Positions 45,168 to 56,675 of a stretch of DNA of 64,000 nucleotides are shown here, piece after piece. Below the pieces are notes generated by a model. That model searched no databases. It was given only the letters and a program-made list of their open reading frames with translations, and was not told where the DNA came from. The DNA is from Phytophthora hibernalis (taxonomy: Eukaryota > Oomycota > Peronosporomycetes > Peronosporales > Peronosporaceae): contig JAAKBF010000086.1 in assembly GCA_012656075.1 (NCBI GenBank), positions 124,001-188,000 on the forward strand. The letters run 5' to 3'. The first letter of the stretch is position 1, and every line of letters starts with the position of its first letter. Both the position numbers and the translations under genes were made by a program.

Positions 45168-46841
45168 ATGACGGAGCCACCTAACGTCTCACTTTGTAAT
45201 TTATCTTCTACCACGGAGGCCACCACCAGCAATATCCACAGCAGCAAATTTCCTGTCAGCACTCGATCAGCCATGGCGCCTCGCACGTCCACCACCTCTT
45301 CAGTGCAGCGCGGCAGCGCCAAGTCGGTCTTCTTCACGAAGGACGATGCCAAGGCCTCGTTCAGCCTCTTCTGCTCAGTCTGTGGCATGGGATCGCTCAC
45401 GATGCCCGCTAACTACGCGCGAGCCGGACCCGTGTACGCCTCGATCGCGCTGGCCTTCATGATCTTCGCCAACACGTACGCCACGCTCAAGCTCTCTAGG
45501 GTATTGTTCGTGTCCCCGTCGTCCGTCAAGACGTACGGCGACCTCGGTGAATGGGCCCTGGGCAAGTGGGGGCGCTTTTTCACGGTGCTTTCGCAAATGG
45601 GCGTGTCTTCTGTCGCCGTGCGCGTTCCTGGTGCTGGGCAGCACTCTTCTGGACGTGATGTTCCCGGACTCGTTCAGTCAGACGTTTTGGATCATCTTCA
45701 TGGCGATCATGGTCATCCCGGTTTGCCTGATACCGACGCTGAAGGAGAGCGCCAGCATGGCGTTCGCCGCAAGCATGGGAACAGTCATCGCTGACATCAT
45801 CGCGGTGGCTGTGCTGCAGTGGAATATGCGCGGCCACAACTCGATTCCGTCGCCGGACGTGTCAGTCCACCAGGTGCTGATGTGTTTTGGTAACCTTGCT
45901 CTGGCGTACGGAGCTGCCATTGTCGTTCCTGATCTCCACCGTGAGCACTCGCAGCCGCAGCGCATGCCGCGTGTAGTGGTGATCACCATTCTGTTCATCT
46001 CGGTGTTCTTCATCGCGATCGCACTGGTCGGCTACACCGCCGGTGGCTGTCAACTTTCGGGCAACATTCTGTACTCGATCGTGAGCATCACAGACCCACT
46101 TGGCCTAGCACCTTTGGGCTTCAGTGCTGACCGCGGTGCTGTAGTGATGGCTTACCTATTCATGCAGATCCACATTACGATCGCTTTCTCGACGCTCATG
46201 ATGCCGCCGTTCTACATGGCGGAGCGTCTTGTGCTTGGCATGCACAAGGGCCCCAGGTCGTGCGTTTCAACAGCGAGGAGGACCGTGCAAACGTGGACCA
46301 GGATTTGGAACTGCAGGGGTCGTATGTGCGCAGCTCGACGCCCAACGAGATCTCTGGGCGTCAGGTGTCTACGTCTAGCATGATCGAGAAATCGGAAGGT
46401 CGAATGTCCCAGCTACGCGTAGCACTCGAATTCGGTAAAGAGATCACGGAGGGCCAGCTGCACGAGCCGTACAGCGGGGCCCAGAACACTCTACGCTACA
46501 TCGCGCTGCGCATCTGCATCATTGTGGTCTTGGTGGTGTGCGCGGTTCTGGTACGCAAGCGGTTCCTGGACTTGGTGGACTTCACGGGCGCTACTGCCCA
46601 CACGACGAGCTGCCTTCTCATGCCGCTGATCATCTATCTGCGCGTGTTCTGGAAGAGCATGTCGGCCCTGGACAAGGGTGCGTCTATGCTGGTGATCGTG
46701 GTGTGCGCTGTCACCGGCTGCTACGTGATGATCCACGCCGGCAAGGAACTGTTCACGCCGTCAGACGACGAAACACTATTCCCATACTGCGACGCCGAGT
46801 TCCAGGACGACCCGTACTACATCCGGAATAGCTCCAACTAA
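45168..46841 (+). CDS. Amino acid/auxin permease (AAAP)-family transporter
   Basis: The protein would be 557 residues with about eleven membrane helices. The first helix region, SLFCSVCGMGSLTMPANYARAG, is the AAAP start (unwound helix 1 with G-G-x-L-P-like pattern), followed by GDLGEWALGKWGRFF, the block LVLGSTLLDVMFP, GVFFIAIALVGYTAGG-type helices and a soluble loop near 46260-46440. The family imports amino acids with protons across plasma or vacuolar membranes. The frame breaks at CC 45616-45617 (one extra C) and CCCC 46251-46254 (one missing C); correcting both leaves whole codons. The start may be 45168 or the inner ATG 45273, which lies nearer the conserved region. Confidence 0.85.
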
Positions 46842-49018
46842 GCCGCAGCGTGGCGCTACGTAGGCTGTCACTGACAGCATCGTATCAACACCCGACGTGT
46901 TTCATCGTAACACAAAAAGTGATATTATCATGACGAAGTAAATATTACTTCGAACTAATATAATATTAGTACAAGCATTAAAATACAAGTAGTAGCGATC
47001 TATTACATTTTTGACAATTATTTGCTTATCCCTAATTTGACTTTTCCAGTTATTTAGATGGCTCAAAAATCTGAATAATTGAAAATCAAATTAGGCTTCA
47101 GCTACATGTATAGTATCTGAATATCACTTAGAAAGCAAATATCGGCGACAATTGCCGTTTTCGGGACACGCCTTCATTCGCCAACGTTAATCGCTGTTAA
47201 ATAGTGTATGCATAACGCGCAACGGTCAAACGGTCAACACCACGAACCCTGCTGCTACCGTGGTCATCAAATTATACGCTGCGATGTACGATTGTCTGCT
47301 CCCTCTGCAGCCGATTGTATTATACTACATGTACTGTAGATACTGAAATCAACCCTCTAGTAACCGAGAGTCCTGTCTGTCCGTCCGTCTGTGTGTCCGT
47401 CCTGCCACTTCCCCTCGGCCTGCCTTTTACTGTTTTCGCATATCTACTAGAGGGTATTTCCAATACAAGGTTCACCTCCTTTACGGACTGTCACTACCAT
47501 CTTGACTGCCCCAACTATACCGAATATTACAAAAATAGCCAACTATCACGGTTTAGAATCGAACCTAAGCGGGTCGTACTTAATTGTGAGCCCTGCTTCC
47601 CGCCTCCACAAATCGACACTCGACCGACGGCGGGGCAAGGAAGCGAGCGGACGGCGCGGCGTCTACAGGGCCAAGGCGCGCGATAGCTACAGAGGACTCT
47701 ACCAGCGTACGTATATGTGTAAATGTATTTAATAAACCACTTTACGGTTTCGGGAGTTCCGCCTGTTGGGATAACTGGTACCTTCAGGGCAGTTCGAGGT
47801 TATATTGACATAGAATTAGGGGTAGACTGGTGCCTATATTTAGGGTCCTAGCGACGCTTATTTGGGAGGCCCTGGGTTGTTGACAGCGGGCCGCCATACC
47901 CGTGCCACGGCCATGTAGTCGAGACAACCCAGTGGCCGCATAGACGCCGGACAGTCGCTCTGAAGCCACAACATTATTATTTTACTATTTGTATCCGATT
48001 TGATTATTGGGTATGAAAGTACTATAGTACTGTGGATTGTATGCACTATTTCCGTTACTTTCCTTTGTAAGTGTATTAAATTACGCTTCTAGGATAAGAA
48101 AGGCTGCAGCTGGCCCCGCAGCCGTACTAAGAACTCACTCTGCCGCACATTTGCCCTTCGGAGCCGCGACCCTGAGCGCCCATGTCCGCCCGCCAGCGGC
48201 ATGGGAAGTCTCATACCAACCCGGGGTAGTGAGGTGGATCCATGTGGCGATAAAAGCCGACTTTGTCGGGCCGCTCGCCTCACCCCGGACCAGTGGTCTG
48301 TGTATGGGACCGGGCACTTTGGATAGAAACATACAAAGTTGCTTCTGTGTCCGCGGCAGGGTGCATGCGGCCAGTCTCCAGGCACGGGTACATAACCCGG
48401 ACCGAGTCACTTTGAACGGTGACTTGAGGGCTTAAGGCTTACCTTTTGCTTTGCAATTGGAACCGCTTACCGCATGTTAACAATCCAAATTGGGCGGCCC
48501 AGTGCTACTCGGTTGAAGTGATTACATCACCTACAAGGACGTGATTCGTACTAGATTTGGTTAATTGCAAGCAATATCGTCTGCAATTTCTTTATTTAGG
48601 CTATGAATTACGGCACTTGCGATCCTTCAATGCTTACGATGTCAGTGGAAGTTCCAACCATACATGTAAAAGATAGAGAAAAAGAAAAAATACCCCAACA
48701 ACTGACCCCTTACCCCTTTACAACCAACGAAACGATTAATTGCCTGAGCTGAATATGCTTAGTGGCATTGAGCTGACACTCACCCACGGTCGCCAAAGGT
48801 AGTGACCAAGACAAGTGTGGAGGGTTGTCGCTTCAGCACCAAAGAAAACTCGATGTCGTCTCCAAAGGCATTGAGAGGCGGCTCAAAAAGGCGAGTCGTG
48901 CTTTAAAGGGAGTGCAGGAGGTGAGGGACAGAAAGTAGGAAAGGTTGGATCGGAAACTTGGCTATATGAGGCGTTTTACAGTCGCTTGGGCTGTGATTTG
49001 TAACCAGAATAATGAATA
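46842..49018. other. Gene-poor spacer of about 2.2 kb
   Basis: The first part (46900-47150) is AT-rich and follows the permease 3' end. From 47300 to 48900 there are GC-richer patches with short frames on both strands but no coherent protein or RNA gene that I can recognise. Decayed transposon sequence is likely, but unproven. Confidence 0.5.
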
Positions 49019-49280
49019 TTGCGGATGTATTGGTTGCATGCAGTCGGTCTAATATGTTTTGCGTTCTTTCGTGGGTGCGGCAGTTGCTCGATCGATTCTC
49101 ATGAGGTCGCTCACGTAGGTGCGGATGGGGCGGATACTATGCCCGGGATGACTGGGTCTTGCGTCATGCTTCCCGTCCGTACAATAGAATTGCATTCGTG
49201 GACGTCCGTGCTGGCGATCTCCGTAATACTTAAGTTAATATTAATATATTCCGTTCATTTTGTAGGCGAGGATAAACGCT

Positions 49281-51738
49281 ATGGCACGAAAGCGAAAGTG
49301 CGCGAGCGAGGTACAAGTGCGGGAAGCGTATGCGGCTCCGGAGGGCGACGAAACTCCAGCGGCGAAGAAGAGGCGGCTAAACAATTTGAGCTCGGCCTTA
49401 AGCCGATTTAGAAAGCAGGAGAGAGCCGCAACTGTTCGGGACACAGTGGAAGCGATCACAGACGATGTGTTGGCTTTACAAGTCGCAACTGTCGGGTCCG
49501 ATCCTTCTTCTTTGGTGGCGGTATCGGTTCCGCGTCACCCCCAGAAAGCTACTCGCGCGCACACAGACGTTTCCGGAATATCAGCGCGGCCAGTCATACG
49601 ATTGCCGCGTCGATTGGCTGCTCATGTTAAAAAAACATGAGCAGCCAATCGACGCGGCAATCTACGACTGGCCGCGCTGATATTCCGGAACGTCTGTACT
49701 GGGAATGTTCGTGCCTCTTTATGACGACCCGTTTGCTACCCTGTAGACACGTGTTTTACCTTCGCAAGGCCCTAGGTATGGAGGTCGTCATTCCTACTCA
49801 GATATTACCAGCGAGATGGTTGCTGGCTTCGATTCAACATGCTCCCTCCTTGGATAATGTGTCGGTCGGTTCGTTTGCGGTGGGAAAGGTATTACGGGAT
49901 GAGAGTAACCCGTGGGACTCTAATCGAAAGTATCGAGAAGCTCAGCAGACCGCGATTACAATTGCTGAGACCATGAGTGGCATGGGTATGCCTCAGTATC
50001 GCGCGGCACTACAGGCACTTCAACAAATAGGAAAACTCTTTAAGCGTGGGGAGAGCGAGCTGGCAGCCAAACGCATCGCACACCATGGTAATAGCGCTGA
50101 CCGGGAGACAGCATGGCGCACAAACGAGGAGTCGTCGGAAGTGCTGCTCGACACTGGCGTTGGTGAGTGTGAAGAAGACACATCAGCTCAAATGCCGAGA
50201 CCACCAGAGACAGAGCCACCAGGGAAGGGCCCCACATGGACGGACCCTCCGGCAACGGAGCTCGTGCCGCAGACAAACCAGGAAGTACCGACCCCTTCTA
50301 CAGTGGAGACTAGCGTGCCCATGGCAAGCCCACATGAAATGGAGACTGCACCATCCCGTCAGAGCCCGTCACCATCTGAAAAGGTCAATACACCATCTGA
50401 GATGGTCAGTACACCATCTGAGATGGTCATTGCAACACAAGCAGTGGGGTCCGCACCCTCTGAGTTACGCGAAGAACCGTCTGACACTGGTTTGCAACTA
50501 GTGCCTCTAGCGCAAGATGACGACAACTTTCAAGTCAGTTCGCCGCCAAAATCCAGAGGGCGACCGAAAATCAAGCCCTCCATAGCCAAAAAGAAGAGAA
50601 GTTTGGCAGTGGCAATGGCCCAAGAGGACTCCGAAATGCACAGCATGAACTTGAACGTAGCCATCATTGCTGATATATTGGCAGGTGATCCGACATACCG
50701 ATCTGCAGCAGATACACTCAGCAAGTTCAAAGTGTTTGTATTCGAGAAGAAGGTGAAGCCTCCCGTCGCAATGCAACTAACAAAACGGCCAGCTAGCAAA
50801 CCCATCATACAAGCTGACGAAGTAGTGAGGGTCTTTGCGAAGGATTTGCTTCGGAAATGCGATGAAAAAGAGGCGAGACTGCAAGGGAAACACGCAGGCC
50901 TAGCTGAACGCGATGTCGCTGTAGATATACCTACCATTGGTATATTTACAACCAGTACACTCGCCACTATGAAGCAATACCACCGCGCCTTAACGACAGT
51001 CCGGAAGATCGAAGCCGCCCAAAAGTGGGCATCCGCAGTGGTCTTCACTCTAGACATTGACGCCGCCTTTTACACGAAAGAAGACCAGACCTATGCTCCA
51101 AGTTACAGGGCCTTAGACTGCTGACAAATGCGGTAAAGTTCGCTATGTTGCCTAACGCTGCACTTATTCTCACACTGTCGAATGATGCTATGTACAGATG
51201 GAAGTACTTGATCTGGCTGCCAAAGGTCGACTTAGCGACGTTACGATGGTCACGTTGATGCAGAAGATGTTCAACGGCATTCCAAACGTGATCTCAGTGA
51301 GCCCTAACATGATCAGCGTCGTCAACGGCGCCAACGGCTACGAAATAGTGACAGATGAAACTGAGCTCTCTGCCGTCTTTTGGAGCTTCAGATGAACGCG
51401 TTCTAATCCCTGTAAACTGCAACGGTAACCACTAGTGTAGCATTATGACCGACCTCTCGAAGAAGACGCTGCTCCTCTACGACCCAATGGAGTCGTCATA
51501 CAAGCTCGCTGTACGTGCTGCGGCTCAAAAACTACGGGGCCTGATACCGAGTGGTTTGACGAGGGATTACAGAGTCCAAGGGTTCAATTCGACTTTAGGC
51601 TTGCAGACAGACAACTACAATTGCGGTGTCTACATTCTTCTGACGTTCGAGATATTTGCGGGAGCTGTGAGCCCCGGCTTCGTGAACAAAAGGACCTTAC
51701 AATACTTACGCTACCGATACCTCTGCATGTGCCTGTAA
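49281..51738 (+). pseudogene. Mutator-type protein: SWIM zinc finger plus Ulp1-like protease, broken
   Basis: The first frame (49281-49640) is basic (ARKRKC, KKRRL) and ends in a hairpin repeat. The main frame (49637-51124) has a SWIM finger CSCLFMTTRLLPCRHVFYL (C-x-C...C-x-H), as in MULE and FAR1 proteins, then a Pro/Ser-rich linker with TPSEMVS repeats and a basic GRPKIKPS motif. At 51405-51690 a C48 (Ulp1/SENP) domain appears: NGNH, LLLYDPM, and LQTDNYNCGVYILLTFE with the catalytic Gln and Cys. The residue after the catalytic His, normally Trp, is a TAG stop (51434-51436). The transposase core is not visible. Probably a dead element-borne gene. Confidence 0.65.
49563..49697. repeat. Long near-perfect hairpin, about 65-bp arms
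   Basis: The arm 49563-49628 is the reverse complement of 49634-49697, with only a few changes (one indel and a small variable patch), around an A-rich 5-6 nt centre. The right arm is coding for the SWIM protein start; the left arm is its inverted copy. Confidence 0.9.
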
Positions 51739-51998
51739 TACACGTCTTTCAGTTCATTCTCCAGGTGTTACTGCTGTTGCTCCAATGCGACCGACCTGAC
51801 TTCGCACACACTTGATTTGTTCTTCCGGATATACACATTTGCTGCGCATACTTCGTACAGACATCAAGTGATGACATCAACCGGCTCTCTCGGAGATGGT
51901 TTAGAATGGTCATTGGATGTACCGAGATGGTAGTCTAATGGGCTCCGACGGATTGTGATGGTTTCAAATGGTCAATCTGCCTTGTCACATTTTTCCAG

Positions 51999-53108
51999 AT
52001 GGGCGCACGAACACGTGCCATTATTTTTCCGAGCCCTTATTTTTCCGAGCCCTGCTCGCTGGATGATTATTATCATCACCCACGGAGCTGTACAGGTTCT
52101 GGGACAAATTACAAGCTCGTCCTCAAGCTCATTGGGACTGCTTGTGGTGGCGGCATTGCGGTTTTTGTTCTGTATTTCTTTACATTCAGTGGAAGTAATG
52201 ACGGAACCTCCGACCAGCAGTGTTTGAAGCGCTCGCTGTTTGCAGTGCTGTGGTTATCCATTTTCCCAGAAGCCGCCGTCAGAGCTCTCGAACGGTCTTC
52301 TGCTTGGAGGGGGTTCCTACGTCGCCATTTTGAGCGTGTTTACATACCTTATCAGTCTGTCGCTTGACTGCATGACTCCACTGCCTCTGACGGCTTTCTT
52401 TGGGGCCGTCGGGGCAAGATGCAGCTCAATATACTGAAAGTCTTCCAGTAGCAGCGTCAAAATTACGACTGAAAACTGCCCGAAGTGCATCTTTGAAGAC
52501 GGCGGCGGCCCAGGAGCCATTCTTGAAGAGTACACTGACCGCACAACGCGCCGTGTTGTAGTGGGCTAGACTGGGGAGATGGTCTGTGTGTCCAACCTTT
52601 CGTGTTGTTTCGTGCGAATGTGTGTACCGGTTCAAGACCTCTCGAGACCTTTGTGGTTTTTCTGTATCCGATCGGGCCGTCTGTGCGGAGGTGGAAATGG
52701 AAATTTTCAGGAGGCTGCCAAGTACAAGGACTTCCTGGTAGAAAGCAAGGTGGAATTGGCCATGCACGCTCTCGTGCCAATGACTTTTCAAATTTGTGCC
52801 GTGGTGCAGGCGACCTACGGCTTGTAGCGCATCTGTCGTTCACTATATTTCATGCATTCTGGCGCTCGTTGTGTACCACATCGCTCTCGGTAAAACAAGC
52901 AGTGCAAGAAAACAACCAAGAAGAAACAGTCCTCGACTGAGTCCAAGTCCAAGTCGGAGCAAAGTTCTACAACCTCGACCACGACTTTCACCACCAGCAG
53001 CGAGACCACCACGACTAGCAACAAGAAGAAAAAGAAACGCAAATCGGGAACGTCCTCCGCGTCACCGCTGATAGAAGATGTTCCTAGAACGTCTCCAATC
53101 TGTTTAGA
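51999..53108 (+). pseudogene. Remnant of a membrane protein with Ser/Thr/Lys-rich tail
   Basis: Hydrophobic stretches occur in order in changing plus frames: KLIGTACGGGIAVFVLYFF, SVFTYLISLSLDCMTPLPL, MTFQICAVVQATYGL and ISCILALVVYHIAL. They are followed by a low-complexity tail (52912-53108) of Ser, Thr and Lys with a KKKKKRK patch. I recognise no family. Several stops interrupt it. It could be one decayed membrane-protein gene or unrelated pieces. Confidence 0.3.
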
Positions 53109-53321
53109 CTTCACCACTACACTTGTTCAATACTCTTTCGTACACATGTTTGCGATTCTTTTTCTTCTTGGCCTTGACATTCGTGCCATACGTCATGGTG
53201 CTAAAGTATTCCAACACATCATTAACCAATGAATCTGGATCAGCTTGCCGGCGTGAATCGAGATCGGGCGCAAGTTGCCCCCATGGAACTTCGCGGCATA
53301 CGCTCGATTCGGTGGTAGCGC

Positions 53322-53791
53322 ATGCACTTGGAAAGCAGTAGATTTAGAACTTCCGGACGAGTGAGGCGGTCGGGAAACCCATTGTCGAGTTCGTTCCAAG
53401 CGAATGTGTTGCTGCGTGTCGGGGTGTCGCTGAACATTAAGCATAGCTCGTTCAAGAAGCTGTCGGTTTTTCTGAGGGCGATGGCTGCCTACGGACTGCT
53501 TGCTGTTGCTGACCAAGATGGAGTGCAGTCGATCACAGCCATTGACAGACGCCACCCGTACGTAGACGCGTTCTGATTGTAATTTGGCGGTGTATGACTA
53601 ACTTTTTGTGTGTGCTGGCTGAAACAGAGATGTGCTATCGCGCGAAGCTTATCAGATCGCGGAAGAAGCACAGCAGAATAACTGGCTGCTGCCAACAACC
53701 CAGCAAAGTGCTCATAGATCAAACGTGTGCACAGCGGCGACGCCCCATTCGGTCAATGAGCTGCACCCATTGCCGTGCGAATGAAAACCAT
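53322..53791 (+). pseudogene. eIF2D (ligatin) fragment
   Basis: The frame from 53322 carries a winged-helix-like region of eIF2D: NPLSSSFQANVLL, VSLNIKHSSFKKLSVFL, YGLLAVADQDGVQSIT and AIDRRHP. A 70-nt GT-AG intron (53558-53627, branch-like TGACTAAC) joins in phase to DVLSREAYQIAEEAQ, ending at a stop at 53789-53791. The PUA, SWIB and SUI1 parts of eIF2D are not found, so this is a piece of about 120 residues. Because the intron is kept, it came from genomic DNA, not a processed transcript. The resemblance is from memory of the family pattern. Confidence 0.6.
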
Positions 53792-53817
53792 TGAATCGGA
53801 TTTGCAGCTAATTTGGG

Positions 53818-55551
53818 AATACCAAGCTTACTGCTTCGGCCAGACGATCAAGATTCTCTGGCGTAGCGCTTTCGCCATAGTTATCGATCAATTGTTTCGT
53901 TGCCGGGTCCAGCTCAAAGGCCCGAGAGACACCTAGGATGGACCGTGCGAGAATATCAGCATCATTTTTTCAAAGTGGGAGTAGCCTCCATCACTTCCAC
54001 GAGATCAATCCAGAGGGGCGTATCCCCAATGAGGATCACATTCGGCACGCGAGGATCTCCATGGACCAGGCTATTCGCGTGGAGCTGCCATAACAATCCA
54101 AAGAGGTTCCGTACTCCCTCTAGTGTCGTTGGTCGAGGCAGAGGTTTCCCAACAGGAGACAGCAATAAGGCCGCGCTACCATCAGTGCTTTCGATGACAT
54201 CTCGCACAGGAGTAATCGTCAATCCTGTGGGCTGGGCTTTCATCAAGGCCTTCTTCTCTTGATAAAGACGTCCAACGGAGCATTCCTCCACGATTTTCAG
54301 CGCGAAAACCTTCTGACCTGGCCCAGTTACCTTAAAAACGCGTCCATGAGCGCCACGGCCGAGAAATGCATCGCCCTCCACCACACCAACACCCAATGAA
54401 GTGCAGGCATTGGTTAAGTGCGCCACCCATGGAGATATGTTGTCAGTAATAAAGCTCTGGAACAATGTTTTCGAGCCCTTATCGACCCACTTCGCTCTTC
54501 GAACTTTGGTAACAACAGACCTGTGGCTTTTGATCAACCAAAAGGAGCGGCGGTCGAATAGAATAGCGCTTGCTAGCTCCTTGGGGCAAAGATACTGCAG
54601 ATATCGTACCACTTGGCCAAACGAAGCATCCGTTATAGTGAGCTTGCTTTCGAACAAAATGAGGCAGTCGAACAATTCTTCCACTGCTACTCCAAATCGA
54701 AATCCATTCTGGCGTTGCACTCCATCGTCCGGTACCGGTTTGGCACGAAACATTCCACGGTGGGTCGCAAATCCATCCGGTTTGAGATCTGTATTCTTGG
54801 TAACAAGCGGAGACTGAGACAACCATGGATATCTCTCGCTATTGACGAATACCATACCACAACGGCTTAATACGTCGCTGAAAAAGGAGTAATAAACGCG
54901 TCAAAAGCAGCCTCACTCTGAATAGCATCCGCTTGAATCTGAATTGCCTCTGGCCAAAATGCTTCTTCGTTCTCTGTTGGTGCAGCATCGATGATCATGC
55001 CATCCGTTTTCAATCTACCAGACTCCATTTGACCCAATGCCCCATCGGAGAAGGAATTTGGTTTGTGTGTCAAAATAGCCTTATTTTGCTCAAGCAGCAC
55101 TTGCATTTGAACCTGCACTCGGTGAATGCTTGCGGCAGTTTCTCGAAACGCCGATATCGAATCGTTCTCAACAAACAGGTCATTTGGACTCCTCTTCGGA
55201 ACCACGACCAGCACGTGAACTTGTCTCGACTGTGGGGTGGTCATTTTGTTTTCTTTCAGCACGTCACCAATTGTCCACGTCGCCCTCATCTTCTCTCCCT
55301 TGATCAGCGTCTGGACGTCAGGATGGATCCTCCCTTCCTCCAGCTCGAGCACACTAGGGTCGACATCTTGCAGCCACGCGCCGGCTGTCGTCTTCGCCAG
55401 GAAGAGCTGCAGTTTGTCAGCTTCACACTTGATCGTGTCCGGCTTCTTCTCCTTGATCGCCTCCTTCAAGTGGCCCACCAACTGACTCGCGTCGATGTCG
55501 ACAGGAAACGCGCTTCCCCTCGCCAACGATCGAGCACACGAGCGTCACCAT
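53818..55551 (-). CDS. Crinkler (CRN) effector with D2-type kinase domain, frame-broken
   Basis: The N-terminal half has the CRN host-translocation layout: a short leader from the ATG at 55551, the LFLAK motif (QLFLAKT), a DWL-type middle region and the HVLV-P junction motif (VHVLVVVP). The C-terminal half is a kinase-like D2 domain, as in CRN8: glycine loop LGRGAHGRVFKV, lysine strand FALKIVE, and catalytic loop HGDPRVPN, with IDL in place of DFG. Secreted CRN proteins act in plant cell nuclei and can cause cell death. The frame changes at three homopolymers: C4 55516-55519, A5 54881-54885, T6 53965-53970 (plus strand). One base at each gives whole codons, so either error or recent loss. Confidence 0.88.
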
Positions 55552-55619
55552 CTTTATTCGAGGCGGCAGATTCTCGAATAAGAGAAAAGGGAGGGAGAAT
55601 TTTGGTGTCGTACTTAAGC

Positions 55620-55628
55620 GGGAAATGA
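55620..55628 (-). promoter_or_regulatory. Initiator-like element of the CRN gene
   Basis: TCATTTCCC on the minus strand, about 70 nt upstream of the CRN start. Confidence 0.35.
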
Positions 55629-55724
55629 AAGCGTGATGAAGCGCTGTCACATAGATGTAGCCCTACCTCACGTGATTCCAACCAATGGTGAGAGGTACGG
55701 ACGCTTCAGCACAACATTTGGGGA

Positions 55725-55845
55725 TTAGAAACGGTTAAACCTGTCTACGAACACTCCTGAAGCGTTGGGTGCCTCCTCGAGCTATCAGCTGGTCGAGAGG
55801 TTGCGTCGTTGAAACCCCTACCATCGCATTAGAAACGGTTAAACC
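55725..55845. repeat. Short direct repeat ATTAGAAACGGTTAAACCT
   Basis: The 19-mer occurs at about 55727 and about 55828 in the spacer between the CRN gene and the secreted-peptide gene. No gene lies between them. Confidence 0.6.
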
Positions 55846-55903
55846 TATTCTCTATGTAAATAAAGCTAAGGAAAAAAACCACTGCGTAACCTGCTGAATA
55901 TTA

Positions 55904-56155
55904 CTACTCATAGGGATAACCGCCGTTGTTGGGACGGCCGTAATAAATCGGGCCATTCGCGGGGGTGGGCGTCTCGGTCTCATTTTCGCGGGGCTTCGTT
56001 GGCGAAGGAGTGGTGTAGGGATAGCCCCCGTTGTTGGGACGGCCGTAATAAATCGGGCTATCTACCGAGGCAGGGTTTGCATCGGAGGTTGCTGCGACGA
56101 AGGCAACAGCCAGCTGCATGGCCAGTAGTGGCGTGAGAAACTTGGTGGGGTTCAT
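55904..56155 (-). CDS. Small secreted protein with duplicated GRPNNGGYPY motif
   Basis: The 83-residue protein starts at ATG 56155. Residues 1-22 form a signal peptide (KFLTPLLAMQLAVAFVAA, cleavage likely after Ala22 or Ser24). The mature part has two identical 14-residue units, PIYYGRPNNGGYPY, at residues 34-47 and 69-82, linked by a Thr/Pro/Glu-rich spacer containing KPRENE. There is no Cys. The DNA of the two units (about 55913-55954 and 56018-56060) is nearly identical. An Inr-like element lies 34 nt upstream. The layout resembles repeat-containing peptide precursors or Tyr-rich wall proteins. No RXLR motif is seen. Function unknown. Confidence 0.75.
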   Translation of the reverse strand: MNPTKFLTPLLAMQLAVAFVAATSDANPASVDSPIYYGRPNNGGYPYTTPSPTKPRENETETPTPANGPIYYGRPNNGGYPYE

Positions 56156-56188
56156 CTCGGAGGGTACCGGTACTGGGTGTTTAAGGCG

Positions 56189-56196
56189 CAAAATGA
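56189..56196 (-). promoter_or_regulatory. Initiator-like element of the secreted-peptide gene
   Basis: TCATTTTG in the context CACCTCATTTTGCGCC on the minus strand, about 34 nt before the ATG at 56155. Confidence 0.45.
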
Positions 56197-56529
56197 GGTG
56201 TGAGGGAGGACGCAGACCATTCCCGACTCACAGCACAACAGAGCCAGACTGGGCTCTTGAGATGTGCCTGCATCTGATTACCGGTACTTTACTGCTGGAG
56301 AACCGTCCGTTTGATTGGCGGCCCGAACGGCTTTATTAGTGTATGTCGCGCTGCGCGACACAAACCACTTGGATCAACTTGATCGACGGCAGCGCGCCGC
56401 ACATGTGTTATTACTATACCGTTTGTGAAGTTGAGACCCCATCGAAACTTGTGTCAATGCACAGTGAACATATACCTCTGAGATTTCCATCATTCATTGC
56501 CATGGAAATTAATAGAAATACAGCGCATT

Positions 56530-56608
56530 CAAGGGGGACTCGAATCGAAATACAATTTTCAAAGAGGGACTCGATAATTACGCTGTCTATAAAAGCTAGC
56601 TTTTACTA
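56530..56608 (+). repeat. Left terminal inverted repeat of the MULE
   Basis: Begins caagggggactcgaatcg and ends gctagcttttacta. It matches the right end in reverse complement over its full length, apart from one extra A. Confidence 0.92.
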
Positions 56609-56675
56609 CCGTAAGCCTCTTATAATTACCCGAGCCTCTGTGAACCTGTTTTCAGCCTCCACCACCAGATCAAAA

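Noticed and set aside
48037..48435. 132-codon plus frame in the 46.8-49.0 kb spacer
   Set aside because: It starts in AT-rich sequence, has equally long opposite-strand frames, and shows no domain.
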